This document shows positions 43,670 through 52,433 of a DNA stretch of 64,000 nucleotides, piece after piece. The notes under the pieces are model-generated. The model made no database searches. It was not told where the DNA came from and worked only from the letters and a program-made list of their open reading frames with translations. The position numbers and the translations under genes were made by a program. This DNA is from SHZL01 sp031362985. Its GTDB lineage: Bacteria; Pseudomonadota; Gammaproteobacteria; Xanthomonadales; SZUA-36. Positions within the stretch are counted from its first letter, which is position 1, and each line of letters starts with the position of its first letter. The stretch is taken from NCBI GenBank assembly GCA_031362985.1, contig JANLTO010000133.1, positions 1 to 64,000 on the forward strand, written 5' to 3'.

Positions 43670-44339
43670 TTGACTCTACCAGCCGGTAGCCTATCCCGTG
43701 CCGGGTTTGGATCATGCTGCTGCCAAATGGCTTGTCGATGGCGCTGCGTAATGAATGGATATGCACGCGCAGGCTATCGCTATCCGGCATCTCTTCCCCC
43801 CAAACCTCCATTTCAAGATCATTGCGCGTGACTACGTTGGGAGAGGTCTCCATAAGGATCTGCAACAACTTAAGCCCTATGGGATTCAGGTAAATGTCCT
43901 GGCCGGCGCGGTGCACCGCCAGCGTGTCGAGATTGAACGCCAGGTCGCCCACGTGTAATTCACGCCGCACGCGACGGCGGCCGCGACTGGCAAGCACCTT
44001 CAGGCGCGCTTCCGCCTCTTGCAGTTCGAAGGGCTTGACCAGGTAGTCGTCAGCGCCTGTCTCAAAGCCTGCGAGTTTGTCCTGCAGCCGGTCCCGAGCG
44101 GTCAGCATCAACACCGGGGTGTCTTTGCCGGCATCTCCGCGCAGTTTCTTGCACACTTCCAGCCCATCCATGCCCGGCAGCGCGAGGTCCAGGACAATGA
44201 CGTCAAAGTCATTGACCACGGCAAGGTGCAGGCCTGTTACCCCGTCGCCGGCGAAGTCAACGGTATGGCCATGGTCCTCAAGATAATCACCCAGATTTGC
44301 CGCTATGTCGGGATTGTCTTCAATAATTAATACACGCAT
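43647..44339 (-). CDS. OmpR-family response regulator
   Basis: A 230-residue regulator. The receiver domain has acidic residues E7-D8, phosphorylation site D51 (VIVLDLALPG) and K102 (DYLVKPFE). A C-terminal winged helix (about 125-222) contains LNPIGLKLLQILM, VWGEEMPDSDSLRVHIHSLR and GIGYRLV. First gene of the two-component operon, overlapping the kinase by 23 bases. The 218 bases to the pilU stop upstream hold its promoter, with no clear operator seen. Its regulon cannot be told from the window. Confidence 0.94.
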   Translation of the reverse strand: MRVLIIEDNPDIAANLGDYLEDHGHTVDFAGDGVTGLHLAVVNDFDVIVLDLALPGMDGLEVCKKLRGDAGKDTPVLMLTARDRLQDKLAGFETGADDYLVKPFELQEAEARLKVLASRGRRRVRRELHVGDLAFNLDTLAVHRAGQDIYLNPIGLKLLQILMETSPNVVTRNDLEMEVWGEEMPDSDSLRVHIHSLRSAIDKPFGSSMIQTRHGIGYRLVESNAVSPQA

Positions 44340-44557
44340 GCACTGCTCCTGGAAACGTCAGTTTTCCGGCAAGTGAATAAATCGAAACGGGCAAAATGGC
44401 TGCCAGGGGGTACGACCCTGATCCGGACAGGCTGGTTCAATCATCGCGCGAACTGGAATTCCCGAAGTACTGTTTGCCAGCCAAGCGAGCATGCGCAAAG
44501 TCCGATTTTATCCTGGCCAGGGTTAACAGCCGGTTAAGCGCCAGCAACAACAGCGAA

Positions 44558-45685
44558 TTAGTGGTTGCCGCCCAGTACTTCGACGCCGGCAAGTCCACGG
44601 GTCAAGGTCTCCGCATCACCGCCTTCATCCATCTTGATCATCAGGCGCACCTCGTTGTCGGAATCAGCGTGCCGTAATGCGTCGTCATAGGAAATCTTAC
44701 CTTCTTTGTACATTCGAAACATGCACTTGTCGAAGGTCATCATGCCGTGATGAGCCGAGTCACGCATCACGTTTTTCAGGTGGTCAATGGAGCCCTTGCG
44801 AATGAGGTCCTTGATCAAAGGCGTGCCGGTCATCACTTCGAATGCAGCCCAGCGCCTGGACCCGTCAATTGAAGGAATCAGTTGTTGCGCAATTGTAGCT
44901 TTGAGGTTGAACGAGAGGTCAAGTAACAGCTGCTCACGAAAATCCTCGGGGAAAAAATGAATGATTCGGTCCAGTGCCTGGTTGGCATTGTTGGCGTGGA
45001 GGGTGCACAGCACCAGGTGGCCTGTTTCCGCAAACGTGATGGCGTGCTCCATGGCGTCACGTGTACGTACCTCACCGATGAGTATCACATCAGGGGCCTG
45101 GCGCAAGGTATTACGCAGTGCCACTTCGAAGGACTCGGTATCGATGCCAACTTCGCGCTGGGTTACCAGGCTCTTGCCGTGCCTGTGAACATACTCGATA
45201 GGATCTTCAACCGTGATGATGTGACCGGTCATGCGCTGGTTGCGATAGCCCATCATCGCCGCCATGGATGTGGACTTGCCTGTGCCGGTGGCGCCGACGA
45301 ACAGTACAATACCGCGCTTTTGCAGGGCGAGTTCCGCCATGACGTCGGGACAACCCAGTTCCTCAAAAGTGGGAATGCGGCTCTCGATGCGGCGGCAAAC
45401 CATGCCGACATTTCCCTGCTGGAAGAACGCACTGATACGGAACCTGACTTCGCGATCCAGCGCGTATGCAAACTGGCACTCATTGGTTTGAACGAACTCG
45501 TTTTTCTGGCGTTCTGACATCAGGCTGAAAACTATTTCCCGGGTATCTTCTTCATTGAGCACATCCGTCGAAATAGGCCGTATCTTGCCGTGCACCTTGA
45601 TGCACGGTGGCGCATCAACGGTGACAAACAAGTCCGAACCAACTTCTTCATGAAGCTGTTTGAGCCAGTCGTTAATAATACTCAT
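44558..45685 (-). CDS. pilU: type IV pilus retraction ATPase PilU
   Basis: A 375-residue cytoplasmic hexameric ATPase that works with PilT in type IV pilus retraction and twitching. Walker A is FVGATGTGKSTSMAAMMG; Asp-box ITVEDPIEYVHR, Walker B VILIGEVRTRDAMEHA and His-box LVLCTLHANNANQALDRI are visible. The C-terminal tail beyond the core (to 375) distinguishes it from PilT. It starts 10 bases after the pilT stop. Divergent from yggS, the arrangement of Pseudomonas pilTU. Confidence 0.96.
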   Translation of the reverse strand: MSIINDWLKQLHEEVGSDLFVTVDAPPCIKVHGKIRPISTDVLNEEDTREIVFSLMSERQKNEFVQTNECQFAYALDREVRFRISAFFQQGNVGMVCRRIESRIPTFEELGCPDVMAELALQKRGIVLFVGATGTGKSTSMAAMMGYRNQRMTGHIITVEDPIEYVHRHGKSLVTQREVGIDTESFEVALRNTLRQAPDVILIGEVRTRDAMEHAITFAETGHLVLCTLHANNANQALDRIIHFFPEDFREQLLLDLSFNLKATIAQQLIPSIDGSRRWAAFEVMTGTPLIKDLIRKGSIDHLKNVMRDSAHHGMMTFDKCMFRMYKEGKISYDDALRHADSDNEVRLMIKMDEGGDAETLTRGLAGVEVLGGNH

Positions 45686-45695
45686 GCTAAAACTC

Positions 45696-46733
45696 CTACT
45701 GGAATTGCTTTTTATCGACCGCTCTGCGACTCGCTTCCTGTCGCGTTATTATGCCTCTGGACACCAAAGCTTCTAACGCCTGGTCAAGAGTTTGCATACC
45801 CATGTTCTGTCCGGTCTGAATGGCCGAATACATTTGCGCAATCTTGTCCTCGCGGATCAGGTTACGTATCGCCGGATTAGCAACCATGATTTCCCAGGCC
45901 GCTACACGTCCACCCCCTACGCGCTTCAACAGGGTTTGCGCAATTACGGCGCGCAATGATTCGGAAAGCATGGAACGGACCATGGACTTTTCACCGGCCG
46001 GGAACACATCGATGATGCGGTCGATGGTCTTGGCTGCGGAACTGGTGTGCAGCGTGGAAAAAACCAGGTGGCCGGTTTCCGCCGCTGTCAGGGCCAGGCG
46101 GATGGTTTCAATATCCCGCATTTCGCCGACCAGGATAATGTCCGGGTCTTCACGCAGCGACGCTCGCAATGCCTGGTTAAACCCGTGGGTGTCCCGATGA
46201 ATTTCGCGCTGATTGATGAGGCAACGTTTGCTTTTGTGAATAAACTCAATCGGGTCTTCGATGGTCAGGACATGACCCTCGACATAGGAGTTGAGGTGGT
46301 CGATCATGGCGGCAAGCGTTGTCGATTTTCCCGAACCCGTTGGGCCGGTGACCAGAATGAGGCCGCGGGGGATGTCTATAATTTCACGAAAGACCGGTGG
46401 GGCGCCGATATCCTCCAACTTCCACACTGCGTCGGGAATGGTCCGGAAGGCTCCTCCCACCCCGCGGTCGTGGTGGAAGCAATTGACACGAAACCGCGCC
46501 AGGCCGGACACGGCGTAGGAGTAGTCCACTTCAAGGTTAGCTTCGAAATCGCGCCTTTGCTGGTCGCTCATGGTGCTGTAGAGCAGTTCGCTGAGCTGGG
46601 CTGTGTCAATCGCTGGAAGCGTGAGCCGACGAATGTCTCCATCGACTCGAATCATGGGGGGCAAACCGGATGACAGGTGCAAATCCGAAGCATTGTTTTT
46701 GACTGCAAAAGCCAGTAACTCAGCAATATCCAT
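45696..46733 (-). CDS. pilT: type IV pilus retraction ATPase PilT
   Basis: The main retraction motor, disassembling pilin back into the inner membrane. The 345 residues match the family. It starts MDIAELLAFAVKNNASDLHLS and has Walker A LVTGPTGSGKSTTLAAM with K136, Asp-box LTIEDPIEFIHK, Walker B IILVGEMRDIETIRLA, His-box LVFSTLHTSSAAKTIDR, and AIRNLIREDKIAQM near the C terminus, a segment needed for retraction in studied PilT. ATG 46733 has AAGGAGAGATC before it; 84 extra upstream codons in frame lack homology and were left out. Followed by pilU. Confidence 0.97.
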   Translation of the reverse strand: MDIAELLAFAVKNNASDLHLSSGLPPMIRVDGDIRRLTLPAIDTAQLSELLYSTMSDQQRRDFEANLEVDYSYAVSGLARFRVNCFHHDRGVGGAFRTIPDAVWKLEDIGAPPVFREIIDIPRGLILVTGPTGSGKSTTLAAMIDHLNSYVEGHVLTIEDPIEFIHKSKRCLINQREIHRDTHGFNQALRASLREDPDIILVGEMRDIETIRLALTAAETGHLVFSTLHTSSAAKTIDRIIDVFPAGEKSMVRSMLSESLRAVIAQTLLKRVGGGRVAAWEIMVANPAIRNLIREDKIAQMYSAIQTGQNMGMQTLDQALEALVSRGIITRQEASRRAVDKKQFQ

Positions 46734-46857
46734 GATCTCTCCTTGATTCCAGCCTGCCACGCTACAATACGACACACAATGCCAACATGCACTGCACACA
46801 TTCCATTTGCGCAATGCACAGCGCCTACAATAGATCAATGCATAGTCTTCCTGCAAG

Positions 46858-47589
46858 ATGAATGACTTAACCGCCAAACTTGAGAGTATTAATGCAAGGA
46901 TTGCCAAATCCTGCGCGGAGCTGCAACGCCCCCTGGGTAGTGTGAGGGTTCTGGCTGTCAGCAAGCGCCAGCCCGCCTCCTCCATCCGTAGCCTCCACGC
47001 TGCCGGGCAGGTTGCTTTTGCAGAGAACTACTTGCAGGAGGCCCTGGAAAAGCAGGCTGAACTGAAGGATTTGGCGCTGGAGTGGCATTTCATTGGCCCG
47101 GTGCAATCCAACAAAACCCATGACATTGCCTGTAATTTCAATTGGGTACAGAGTGTGGATCGGGAAAAGATCGCGCTGCGACTGTCGCGGCAACGCCCCC
47201 CCGGAATGCCCAGGCTTAATGTGTGCCTGCAGGTCAATATTGACCGCGAGGAACAAAAATCCGGCGCCAGCGAGGAGGAAATCCTGCAGCTGGCCCTTTT
47301 GACCAGTACGCTGCCTGGACTCAAACTGCGGGGGCTGATGGCTATTCCCAGCGCGAGCAACACTCCGGATGAGACCGTGCAAAGCTTCCACAGGGTAAAA
47401 CGACTGTTCGACCAAATACACAGCGCAGGCCTCGATATTGACACTCTGTCCTTGGGCATGTCAGCCGATCTGGAGCTGGCAGTGCTGGCCGGTAGTACCA
47501 TGGTCAGGATAGGAACAGACTTGTTTGGCCCCAGGGCGCGACCCCGGGAATTACCGCACTCACCCAAGAGCATCGTGAAAACATGTTGA
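46858..47589 (+). CDS. yggS: pyridoxal phosphate homeostasis protein (YggS/PROSC/PLPBP)
   Basis: A PLP-binding single-domain TIM barrel of 243 residues that buffers pyridoxal phosphate and affects amino-acid pools. The PLP lysine is K36 in VRVLAVSKRQPA; FAENYLQEA, WHFIGPVQSNKT, LRGLMAIPSAS and LSLGMSADLELAV are family segments. First gene of yggS-proC-yggT-DUF4426, divergent from pilT. Its end overlaps proC by 7 bases. Note pdxH, which makes PLP, at 49503. Confidence 0.95.
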   Translation: MNDLTAKLESINARIAKSCAELQRPLGSVRVLAVSKRQPASSIRSLHAAGQVAFAENYLQEALEKQAELKDLALEWHFIGPVQSNKTHDIACNFNWVQSVDREKIALRLSRQRPPGMPRLNVCLQVNIDREEQKSGASEEEILQLALLTSTLPGLKLRGLMAIPSASNTPDETVQSFHRVKRLFDQIHSAGLDIDTLSLGMSADLELAVLAGSTMVRIGTDLFGPRARPRELPHSPKSIVKTC

Positions 47590-48410
47590 TCGCATTTGTC
47601 GGCGGAGGGAACATGGCAACAGCCCTCATCAGTGGCTTGAGCAAGAAAATCGACCAGGGCTTGACCATCCGGGTGGCTGAGCCCAGCGAAGAGGCGAGAT
47701 CCCGGCTGCAGTCCAGCTTTGATGTCTTCGTTTCCAGCAACGTGACCAGTGTTACCCAAGGGGCGGATGTGATCGTTCTTGCGGTGAAGCCCCAGGTGTT
47801 GCCTGCTGTGCTGTCCCAACTGGCTGAAATCATTGAGCCCGGGCAACTGGTGCTTTCCATCGCAGCCGGTGCGACCATCGCAGCCATCGGCCGGCAATTG
47901 GGCCCACGGCAAGCCATCATTCGTTCCATGCCGAATACCCCCGCCCTGGTTGGGGCGGGTATTTCCGTACTGTGTGCGGGCGAGCACTGCCGGCCACATC
48001 ACCGCGACCAGGGTGAACGCATTCTGCATGCGGCCGGGGAAGTACTGTGGGTGGATGATGAAACCCTGATGGACTCAGTAACGGCCATATCAGGTAGCGG
48101 TCCAGCTTATTTTTTTCTGCTTACGGAAGCTCTGGCCGATGCTGGAGTCCGCCTTGGACTTAAGCAAGATGTCGCACGCAAATTGGCCGCAGGCACCTGT
48201 ATCGGAGCAGGAGCAATGCTCAAGCAGTCTGTAGTGGGCGCCACGGAGTTACGCGAACGGGTGACTTCCCCGGGCGGAACCACCCAGGCTGCGCTAAACG
48301 CTTTTGCAGAAGGTGAGTTCAGGGAACTGGTGTACACCGCTGCCAGGGCAGCCGAGCGGAGGGGCAATGAGCTGTCCCAGGCTGCCGATCCGGGAGAGCC
48401 CCGCTCGTGA
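47583..48410 (+). CDS. proC: pyrroline-5-carboxylate reductase
   Basis: Reduces 1-pyrroline-5-carboxylate with NAD(P)H to proline, the last step of proline synthesis. The 275-residue protein starts MLIAFVGGGNMATALISGL with the Rossmann motif, has RSMPNTPALVGAGI and the catalytic-domain signature around ISGSGPAYFFLLTEAL and VTSPGGTTQAALN. Overlaps yggS by 7 bases and yggT by 4, so the three are coupled. The yggS-proC neighbourhood is widely conserved in Gammaproteobacteria. Confidence 0.97.
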   Translation: MLIAFVGGGNMATALISGLSKKIDQGLTIRVAEPSEEARSRLQSSFDVFVSSNVTSVTQGADVIVLAVKPQVLPAVLSQLAEIIEPGQLVLSIAAGATIAAIGRQLGPRQAIIRSMPNTPALVGAGISVLCAGEHCRPHHRDQGERILHAAGEVLWVDDETLMDSVTAISGSGPAYFFLLTEALADAGVRLGLKQDVARKLAAGTCIGAGAMLKQSVVGATELRERVTSPGGTTQAALNAFAEGEFRELVYTAARAAERRGNELSQAADPGEPRS

Positions 48411-48949
48411 GTGGATCAGGAGCAAATGCCGTAGGTTACCTTGTCGGGACTCTGATCGATCTTTATGTCGCCGCGGTCTTGCTGCGCTTGCTGCTGCAAT
48501 GGGTTCGAGCGGACTTCTACAACCCGGTATGCCAGTTCCTGGTCAAACTCACGAATCCGGTCCTGGTTCCGCTGCGCCGGCTTGTTCCTTCAATTGGCCG
48601 GCTGGACACTGCATCCGTCGTCCTCATGTACGTCCTGGAATGGCTCGGTGTCTGGCTGGTGGGTCAATTTGGGCACGCCGGCTTGCAATGGCATCAGGTC
48701 ATGCTTTTCGCTGCAACAAAATTGTTCATGACCCTGCTGATGACCTATTTTTTCCTGATCATGGCAGCGGTCCTGCTGAGCTGGTTAAGCCGGGACCTGC
48801 GACACCCCTTTGTCCCGCTGTTGTTCCAGTTAACTGAACCGGTCCTCAGGCCGATTCGCAAAATCATTCCTCCCATTGCGGGTATAGATCTTTCCCCCCT
48901 GTTCGCACTGATTGGAATACGTTTTCTGGTTCTTCTGCTAGGATGGTGA
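48407..48949 (+). CDS. yggT: YggT-family integral membrane protein
   Basis: A 180-residue inner-membrane protein with two YggT repeats, each a pair of helices and a conserved loop: LLQWVRADFYNPVCQFLVKLTNPVL then LLSWLSRDLRHPFVPLLFQLTEPVL, each followed by P-x-R-+. About four transmembrane helices. Function is not established; links to osmotic tolerance and cell division have been reported for the family. Start GTG 48407 overlaps the proC stop (GTGA). Confidence 0.93.
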   Translation: MSGSGANAVGYLVGTLIDLYVAAVLLRLLLQWVRADFYNPVCQFLVKLTNPVLVPLRRLVPSIGRLDTASVVLMYVLEWLGVWLVGQFGHAGLQWHQVMLFAATKLFMTLLMTYFFLIMAAVLLSWLSRDLRHPFVPLLFQLTEPVLRPIRKIIPPIAGIDLSPLFALIGIRFLVLLLGW

Positions 48950-49034
48950 AAGGGTCAATCCAACCGTAGTCACAATACCAATCATATTGCGACCGCTTCT
49001 TCTGTTGTTTGTACTAAAGACCGGGAGAAATAAC

Positions 49035-49481
49035 ATGCATCGTCTCTTGTCCCTCTTGCTCTTGAGCGGATTGCTGCTGCAATTTGGCACTTGCTTTGCG
49101 CAGCAGTCACAAGCGTTCGGGAAATATGAAATTCATTACAACGCCATCAATTCCAATATGCTCCCGGCACAGGTGGCCCAGGGCTACGGAATAAAACGCT
49201 CGTCGAGCCGCGCGGTGGTGAACATCACTGTATTGGATAAAAGTGCCGGCGGATTTGGCACCCCAATGCATGCAGCAGTCACGACCAACTCCATCAATTT
49301 GACTGGCCAGCGTCGCAACATTGAAATGCGCGAAATCGAGGAAGGAGAAGACGCGGTTTACTATATTGGCGAATTGCCGATTGCCAACATGGAAACCTAC
49401 AACTTTGCAGTTAGCGTCCAGGTTGAAGGTGAACCCAAGCCGTTTGAACTGAGCTTTCGCCAGCAGTTTTATACCGAGTAG
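49035..49481 (+). CDS. DUF4426 exported protein
   Basis: A 148-residue protein with signal peptide MHRLLSLLLLSGLLLQFGTCFA and mature start QQSQAFGKYEIHYNAINSNML, the DUF4426 pattern; YGIKRSSSRAVVNITVL and MREIEEGEDAVYYIGELPI follow. Immunoglobulin-like beta-strands are likely. ATG 49035 has GGGAG eight bases upstream. It closes the yggS-proC-yggT set, as in Pseudomonas, where metX and metW usually come next; those are absent here. Function unknown. Confidence 0.88.
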   Translation: MHRLLSLLLLSGLLLQFGTCFAQQSQAFGKYEIHYNAINSNMLPAQVAQGYGIKRSSSRAVVNITVLDKSAGGFGTPMHAAVTTNSINLTGQRRNIEMREIEEGEDAVYYIGELPIANMETYNFAVSVQVEGEPKPFELSFRQQFYTE

Positions 49482-49502
49482 CTTACCGGCAAATATAAAG
49501 AC

Positions 49503-50120
49503 TCAGGGATAGAGGAGTTGCGTCACCCATTGGCCGTTGACCTGGATATACTTCAGCCGGTCATGCAGGCGGAACTTGCGACCTTGCCAGAATTCCACGC
49601 TTTCCGGCTGTAAGCGAAACCCCGACCAGTGCTCCGGGCGCGATACTTCCTTTCCTTCAAATTGCTGTTCGAATTCCGCAGCCCTGTGTTCCAGAGTTTC
49701 CCGGCTGTCGAGCTTTTGGGATTGCAGGGACGCCCACGCACCGACCTGGCTGCCACGATCGCGGGTGGAAAAATAGGCATCCGCTTCGGCGTCGCTGACC
49801 CGGCTCACCGGACCTTCGAGTTGAACCTGGTTTTCGATGGTTTTCCAGAGGAAAGTTGCGGCCGCTCGTGGGCAAGCCTGTAGCTGTTGTCCTTTGCGGC
49901 TGGTGGTGTTGGTAAAAAAAACAAACCCGTCCACGTCCAAAGCTTTGAGCAGAACTGTGCGTGTAGTGACCACGCCCGCCCCATCGCTGGTCGCAAGTAC
50001 CATAGCCGTGGGTTCAATCTCCCCGACTGCACGCGCTGCATGCATGGCCTTGTTAAAACGGTCAATGACTTCCTGCGACAAGGGCAGAATACTGGCTGGT
50101 TTCACGTCCTCACTCTTCAC
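49503..50120 (-). CDS. pdxH: pyridoxine/pyridoxamine 5'-phosphate oxidase
   Basis: FMN flavoenzyme that oxidises pyridoxine or pyridoxamine phosphate to pyridoxal phosphate. The 205-residue protein has EPTAMVLATSDGAGVVTTRTVLL, GFVFFTNTTSRKGQQL (FMN site), AAATFLWKTIENQVQLEG, and the C-terminal signature WSGFRLQPESVEFWQGRKFRLHDR. Convergent with the DUF4426 gene. Its closeness to yggS places PLP synthesis and PLP homeostasis together. Complete and family length. Confidence 0.96.
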   Translation of the reverse strand: MKSEDVKPASILPLSQEVIDRFNKAMHAARAVGEIEPTAMVLATSDGAGVVTTRTVLLKALDVDGFVFFTNTTSRKGQQLQACPRAAATFLWKTIENQVQLEGPVSRVSDAEADAYFSTRDRGSQVGAWASLQSQKLDSRETLEHRAAEFEQQFEGKEVSRPEHWSGFRLQPESVEFWQGRKFRLHDRLKYIQVNGQWVTQLLYP

Positions 50121-50138
50121 CCGGGCAAATACCGCGCA

Positions 50139-50660
50139 TCAGGCGCCCTTTTGGGCCTCGGCCTCTCGTTGCCGACGCAACTTCGCCTGCGGCAAAGTGC
50201 GCAGCCAGATCAGCCAGACGACAAGCGCGTCCATGATGATCAATGCCTGCCAAAGATAAAGATGGAACCACTCAAATGCCACCTGGTTCCACTGCCCCAG
50301 GTAGAACAGGCTCACAATTCGCACCAGGTTCAGTATCTGGATGGCAAAGAACCCCACGACAAAGCCCATTACTTTGTTTTTCATTGGAGCAGGAAAAGCA
50401 AAAATCGCCGCAAACAGGATGATCATGGCTTCCACGCCATTGCACCCCCGCTCGATGCGGACACCAAAACCACTGGCGGAGTCCTTGATGACATTGGCCT
50501 TGGCCACGACACCATCATCAAAAAACTGGATCACCCAGACGCTGACATCGGCAACAAAAGATGTGAATGGCAGGATGACGTGCTTTTCCGCCGGCTGTAG
50601 AATCTCCAGCGTAAACAGGCCGACAAGAAGAACCGAGAACAATATGAAAAATCGAATCAT
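50139..50660 (-). CDS. xrtH: exosortase H (transpeptidase for C-terminal sorting signals)
   Basis: A 173-residue multi-pass membrane protein of the exosortase/archaeosortase superfamily. The catalytic triad positions are visible: Cys73 in RGCNGVEAMIILFAAIFAFP, Arg114 in ILNLVRIVSLFYLG and His133 in WFHLYLWQ. The short form fits exosortase H, whose known targets carry a C-terminal IPTLxxWG-CTERM tail. The ATG at 50660 was chosen because the helix MIRFFILFSVLLVGLFTLEI begins there; an earlier in-frame start adds 29 residues of no hydrophobic character. No protein in this window ends with such a tail, so targets must lie elsewhere. Starts 85 bases from divergent aroK. Confidence 0.88.
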   Translation of the reverse strand: MIRFFILFSVLLVGLFTLEILQPAEKHVILPFTSFVADVSVWVIQFFDDGVVAKANVIKDSASGFGVRIERGCNGVEAMIILFAAIFAFPAPMKNKVMGFVVGFFAIQILNLVRIVSLFYLGQWNQVAFEWFHLYLWQALIIMDALVVWLIWLRTLPQAKLRRQREAEAQKGA

Positions 50661-50745
50661 CAGGAATGGAGGCGCAGGAATCAGAAAGGTTCCGCCATGG
50701 TACCCAATGTTCACATTGCATGCACGCCCGGAGTAGGCCGGGGCC

Positions 50746-51318
50746 ATGCTGCAAGGAAATAGGAATATCTACCTTGTGGGACCCATGGGTTCCGGCAAAA
50801 CGACCATTGGCAGCCGCCTGGCGCGGAAACTGAACCTGGCGTTTTATGATTGCGATCATGAAATCGAGACCCGCAGCGGTGCCAGCGTCAATCTGATCTT
50901 CGAAATCGAGGGCGAAGCTGGCTTTCGCGCACGCGAAACCCGTATGCTGGAGGAACTCGCCGCCCGGCAAGGCGTGTTGGTTGCCACCGGGGGCGGCGCG
51001 GTTTTGAGTGAAATCAACCGGGAGTTGTTGAAGAAAAGCGGCGTCGTAGTCTATCTGCGTGCCTCGGTGAAGCAACAAATGGAGCGACTGCGCAGGGATC
51101 AGTCCAGGCCCTTGCTAAATGACATGAACAAAGAACATACGCTGACTGCCATGGCGGGCATCAGGAATCCTTTGTACGAATCCGTGGCGGACCTCACATT
51201 TCCGGTGAAGAATCGCAATATTGACAGCACGATAAACCATATCTACCAAACTGTCTGCCAACACCTGGGCCAAGACACCGGTGGAGATAGCCTTGACGCC
51301 ACCAGCGCTCAGCCCTGA
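50746..51318 (+). CDS. aroK: shikimate kinase
   Basis: Phosphorylates shikimate with ATP in aromatic amino-acid synthesis. The 190-residue protein has the P-loop GPMGSGKTTIG (K18), DCDHEIETRSG with the shikimate-binding aspartate, EGEAGFRARE, VATGGGAVL and the lid RRDQSRPLL. It overlaps aroB by a few tens of bases, the common aroK-aroB operon. C-terminal tail is slightly long for the family. Confidence 0.96.
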   Translation: MLQGNRNIYLVGPMGSGKTTIGSRLARKLNLAFYDCDHEIETRSGASVNLIFEIEGEAGFRARETRMLEELAARQGVLVATGGGAVLSEINRELLKKSGVVVYLRASVKQQMERLRRDQSRPLLNDMNKEHTLTAMAGIRNPLYESVADLTFPVKNRNIDSTINHIYQTVCQHLGQDTGGDSLDATSAQP

Positions 51319-52414
51319 CATTCAAACCGTCCCGGTTAAGCTCGCCACGGGCAGCTATCCTGTGTACCTGGGTCACAGCATCATCGCAGACCCCGGTGTG
51401 TGGAAGCGGCACCTCGGCTGCGGGAAAACCTTGATAATAAGCAACGAAATTGTTGCTCCCTTGTATCTGCACCACCTGCAGTCGGCCTTGCACGGGCGGG
51501 ACCTTGCTGTGCACATCATTGCGGATGGCGAACATTCAAAAACCCTGGAAACCTGGTCCGGCATCATCGACTCACTGGTTGCAATGCGCGCACGCCGCGA
51601 CACAATCGCAATTGCGCTCGGCGGTGGAGTGGTCGGCGACATCACGGGATTTGCAGCAGCCAGCTACATGCGGGGGATTCGCTTTGTACAGGTACCCACC
51701 ACCTTGTTGGCGCAGGTGGATGCCTCGGTGGGTGGCAAAACGGGAATTAACCACCCGCATGGCAAGAACCTGATCGGAGCCTTTCATCAACCGGAAGCGG
51801 TTGTCATCGACACGGCCACCCTGGCTACATTGCCAAAGCGCGAATTCAACGCAGGCATGGCCGAAGTTGTTAAGTATGGGGCCATCATGGATCCCTCCCT
51901 GTTTGGCTGGCTGGAACTTAACACGGGGCCCATCAATGCCCGTGAGGCTGGTGCTTTGCTCCATTGCATACGTCGTTCAGTAGAGAACAAGGCACGGATC
52001 GTTGCCGCGGATGAAAAGGAGTCGGGGATCAGGGCTATCCTCAATTTTGGCCACAGTTTTGGGCACGCCCTCGAAACCCTGACGGCATATCGTCAGTTTC
52101 TCCATGGCGAGGCAGTCGCCATCGGCATGGTGATCGCCGCCCGCCTGAGCGAATTACGCGGAATTTGCCCCAACGGCATTTCCCAGCGAATCAGGAAGCT
52201 ATTGCAGGAATGTGGCCTGCCGGTTGATTTGCCGGAGTCCGTGAGCGGTGCTGCGATGATAGCGGCGCTTGAGCTGGACAAAAAAACAGTGGCAAGCGGC
52301 CCCCGACTCATTTTGCTGGAGCGGATGGGAAAAGCACTGATCGATGCCGAGTCGACCCGCGAAGAAATGGCGGCTGCAATTGAACTCTGCCGCCCGCTTG
52401 GTCCCCAGGCGTGA
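51293..52414 (+). CDS. aroB: 3-dehydroquinate synthase
   Basis: Converts DAHP to 3-dehydroquinate, the second step of the shikimate pathway, using NAD+ and a divalent metal. The 373-residue protein has IADGEHSKTLET, IALGGGVVGDITGFAAASYMRG, PTTLLAQVDASVGGKTGIN, AEVVKYG and metal-site histidines in LNFGHSFGHALE and FLHGEAVAIGM. TTG 51293 has GGAG six bases upstream; a GTG at 51281 is an alternative. Lies inside the end of aroK. Unlike many gammaproteobacteria, no damX or dam follows; hemE comes directly after. Confidence 0.96.
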   Translation: MTPPALSPDIQTVPVKLATGSYPVYLGHSIIADPGVWKRHLGCGKTLIISNEIVAPLYLHHLQSALHGRDLAVHIIADGEHSKTLETWSGIIDSLVAMRARRDTIAIALGGGVVGDITGFAAASYMRGIRFVQVPTTLLAQVDASVGGKTGINHPHGKNLIGAFHQPEAVVIDTATLATLPKREFNAGMAEVVKYGAIMDPSLFGWLELNTGPINAREAGALLHCIRRSVENKARIVAADEKESGIRAILNFGHSFGHALETLTAYRQFLHGEAVAIGMVIAARLSELRGICPNGISQRIRKLLQECGLPVDLPESVSGAAMIAALELDKKTVASGPRLILLERMGKALIDAESTREEMAAAIELCRPLGPQA

Positions 52415-52433
52415 CCCCCACAGGACCCCGGGC

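Noticed and set aside
47028..48029. 333-codon minus-strand open frame opposite yggS and proC
   Set aside because: Both genes on the plus strand are certain from motifs; the antisense frame has no family features.
50139..50747. Longer exosortase start at 50747
   Set aside because: It would overlap the aroK start and add 29 residues with no membrane character; the first helix begins at the ATG at 50660.
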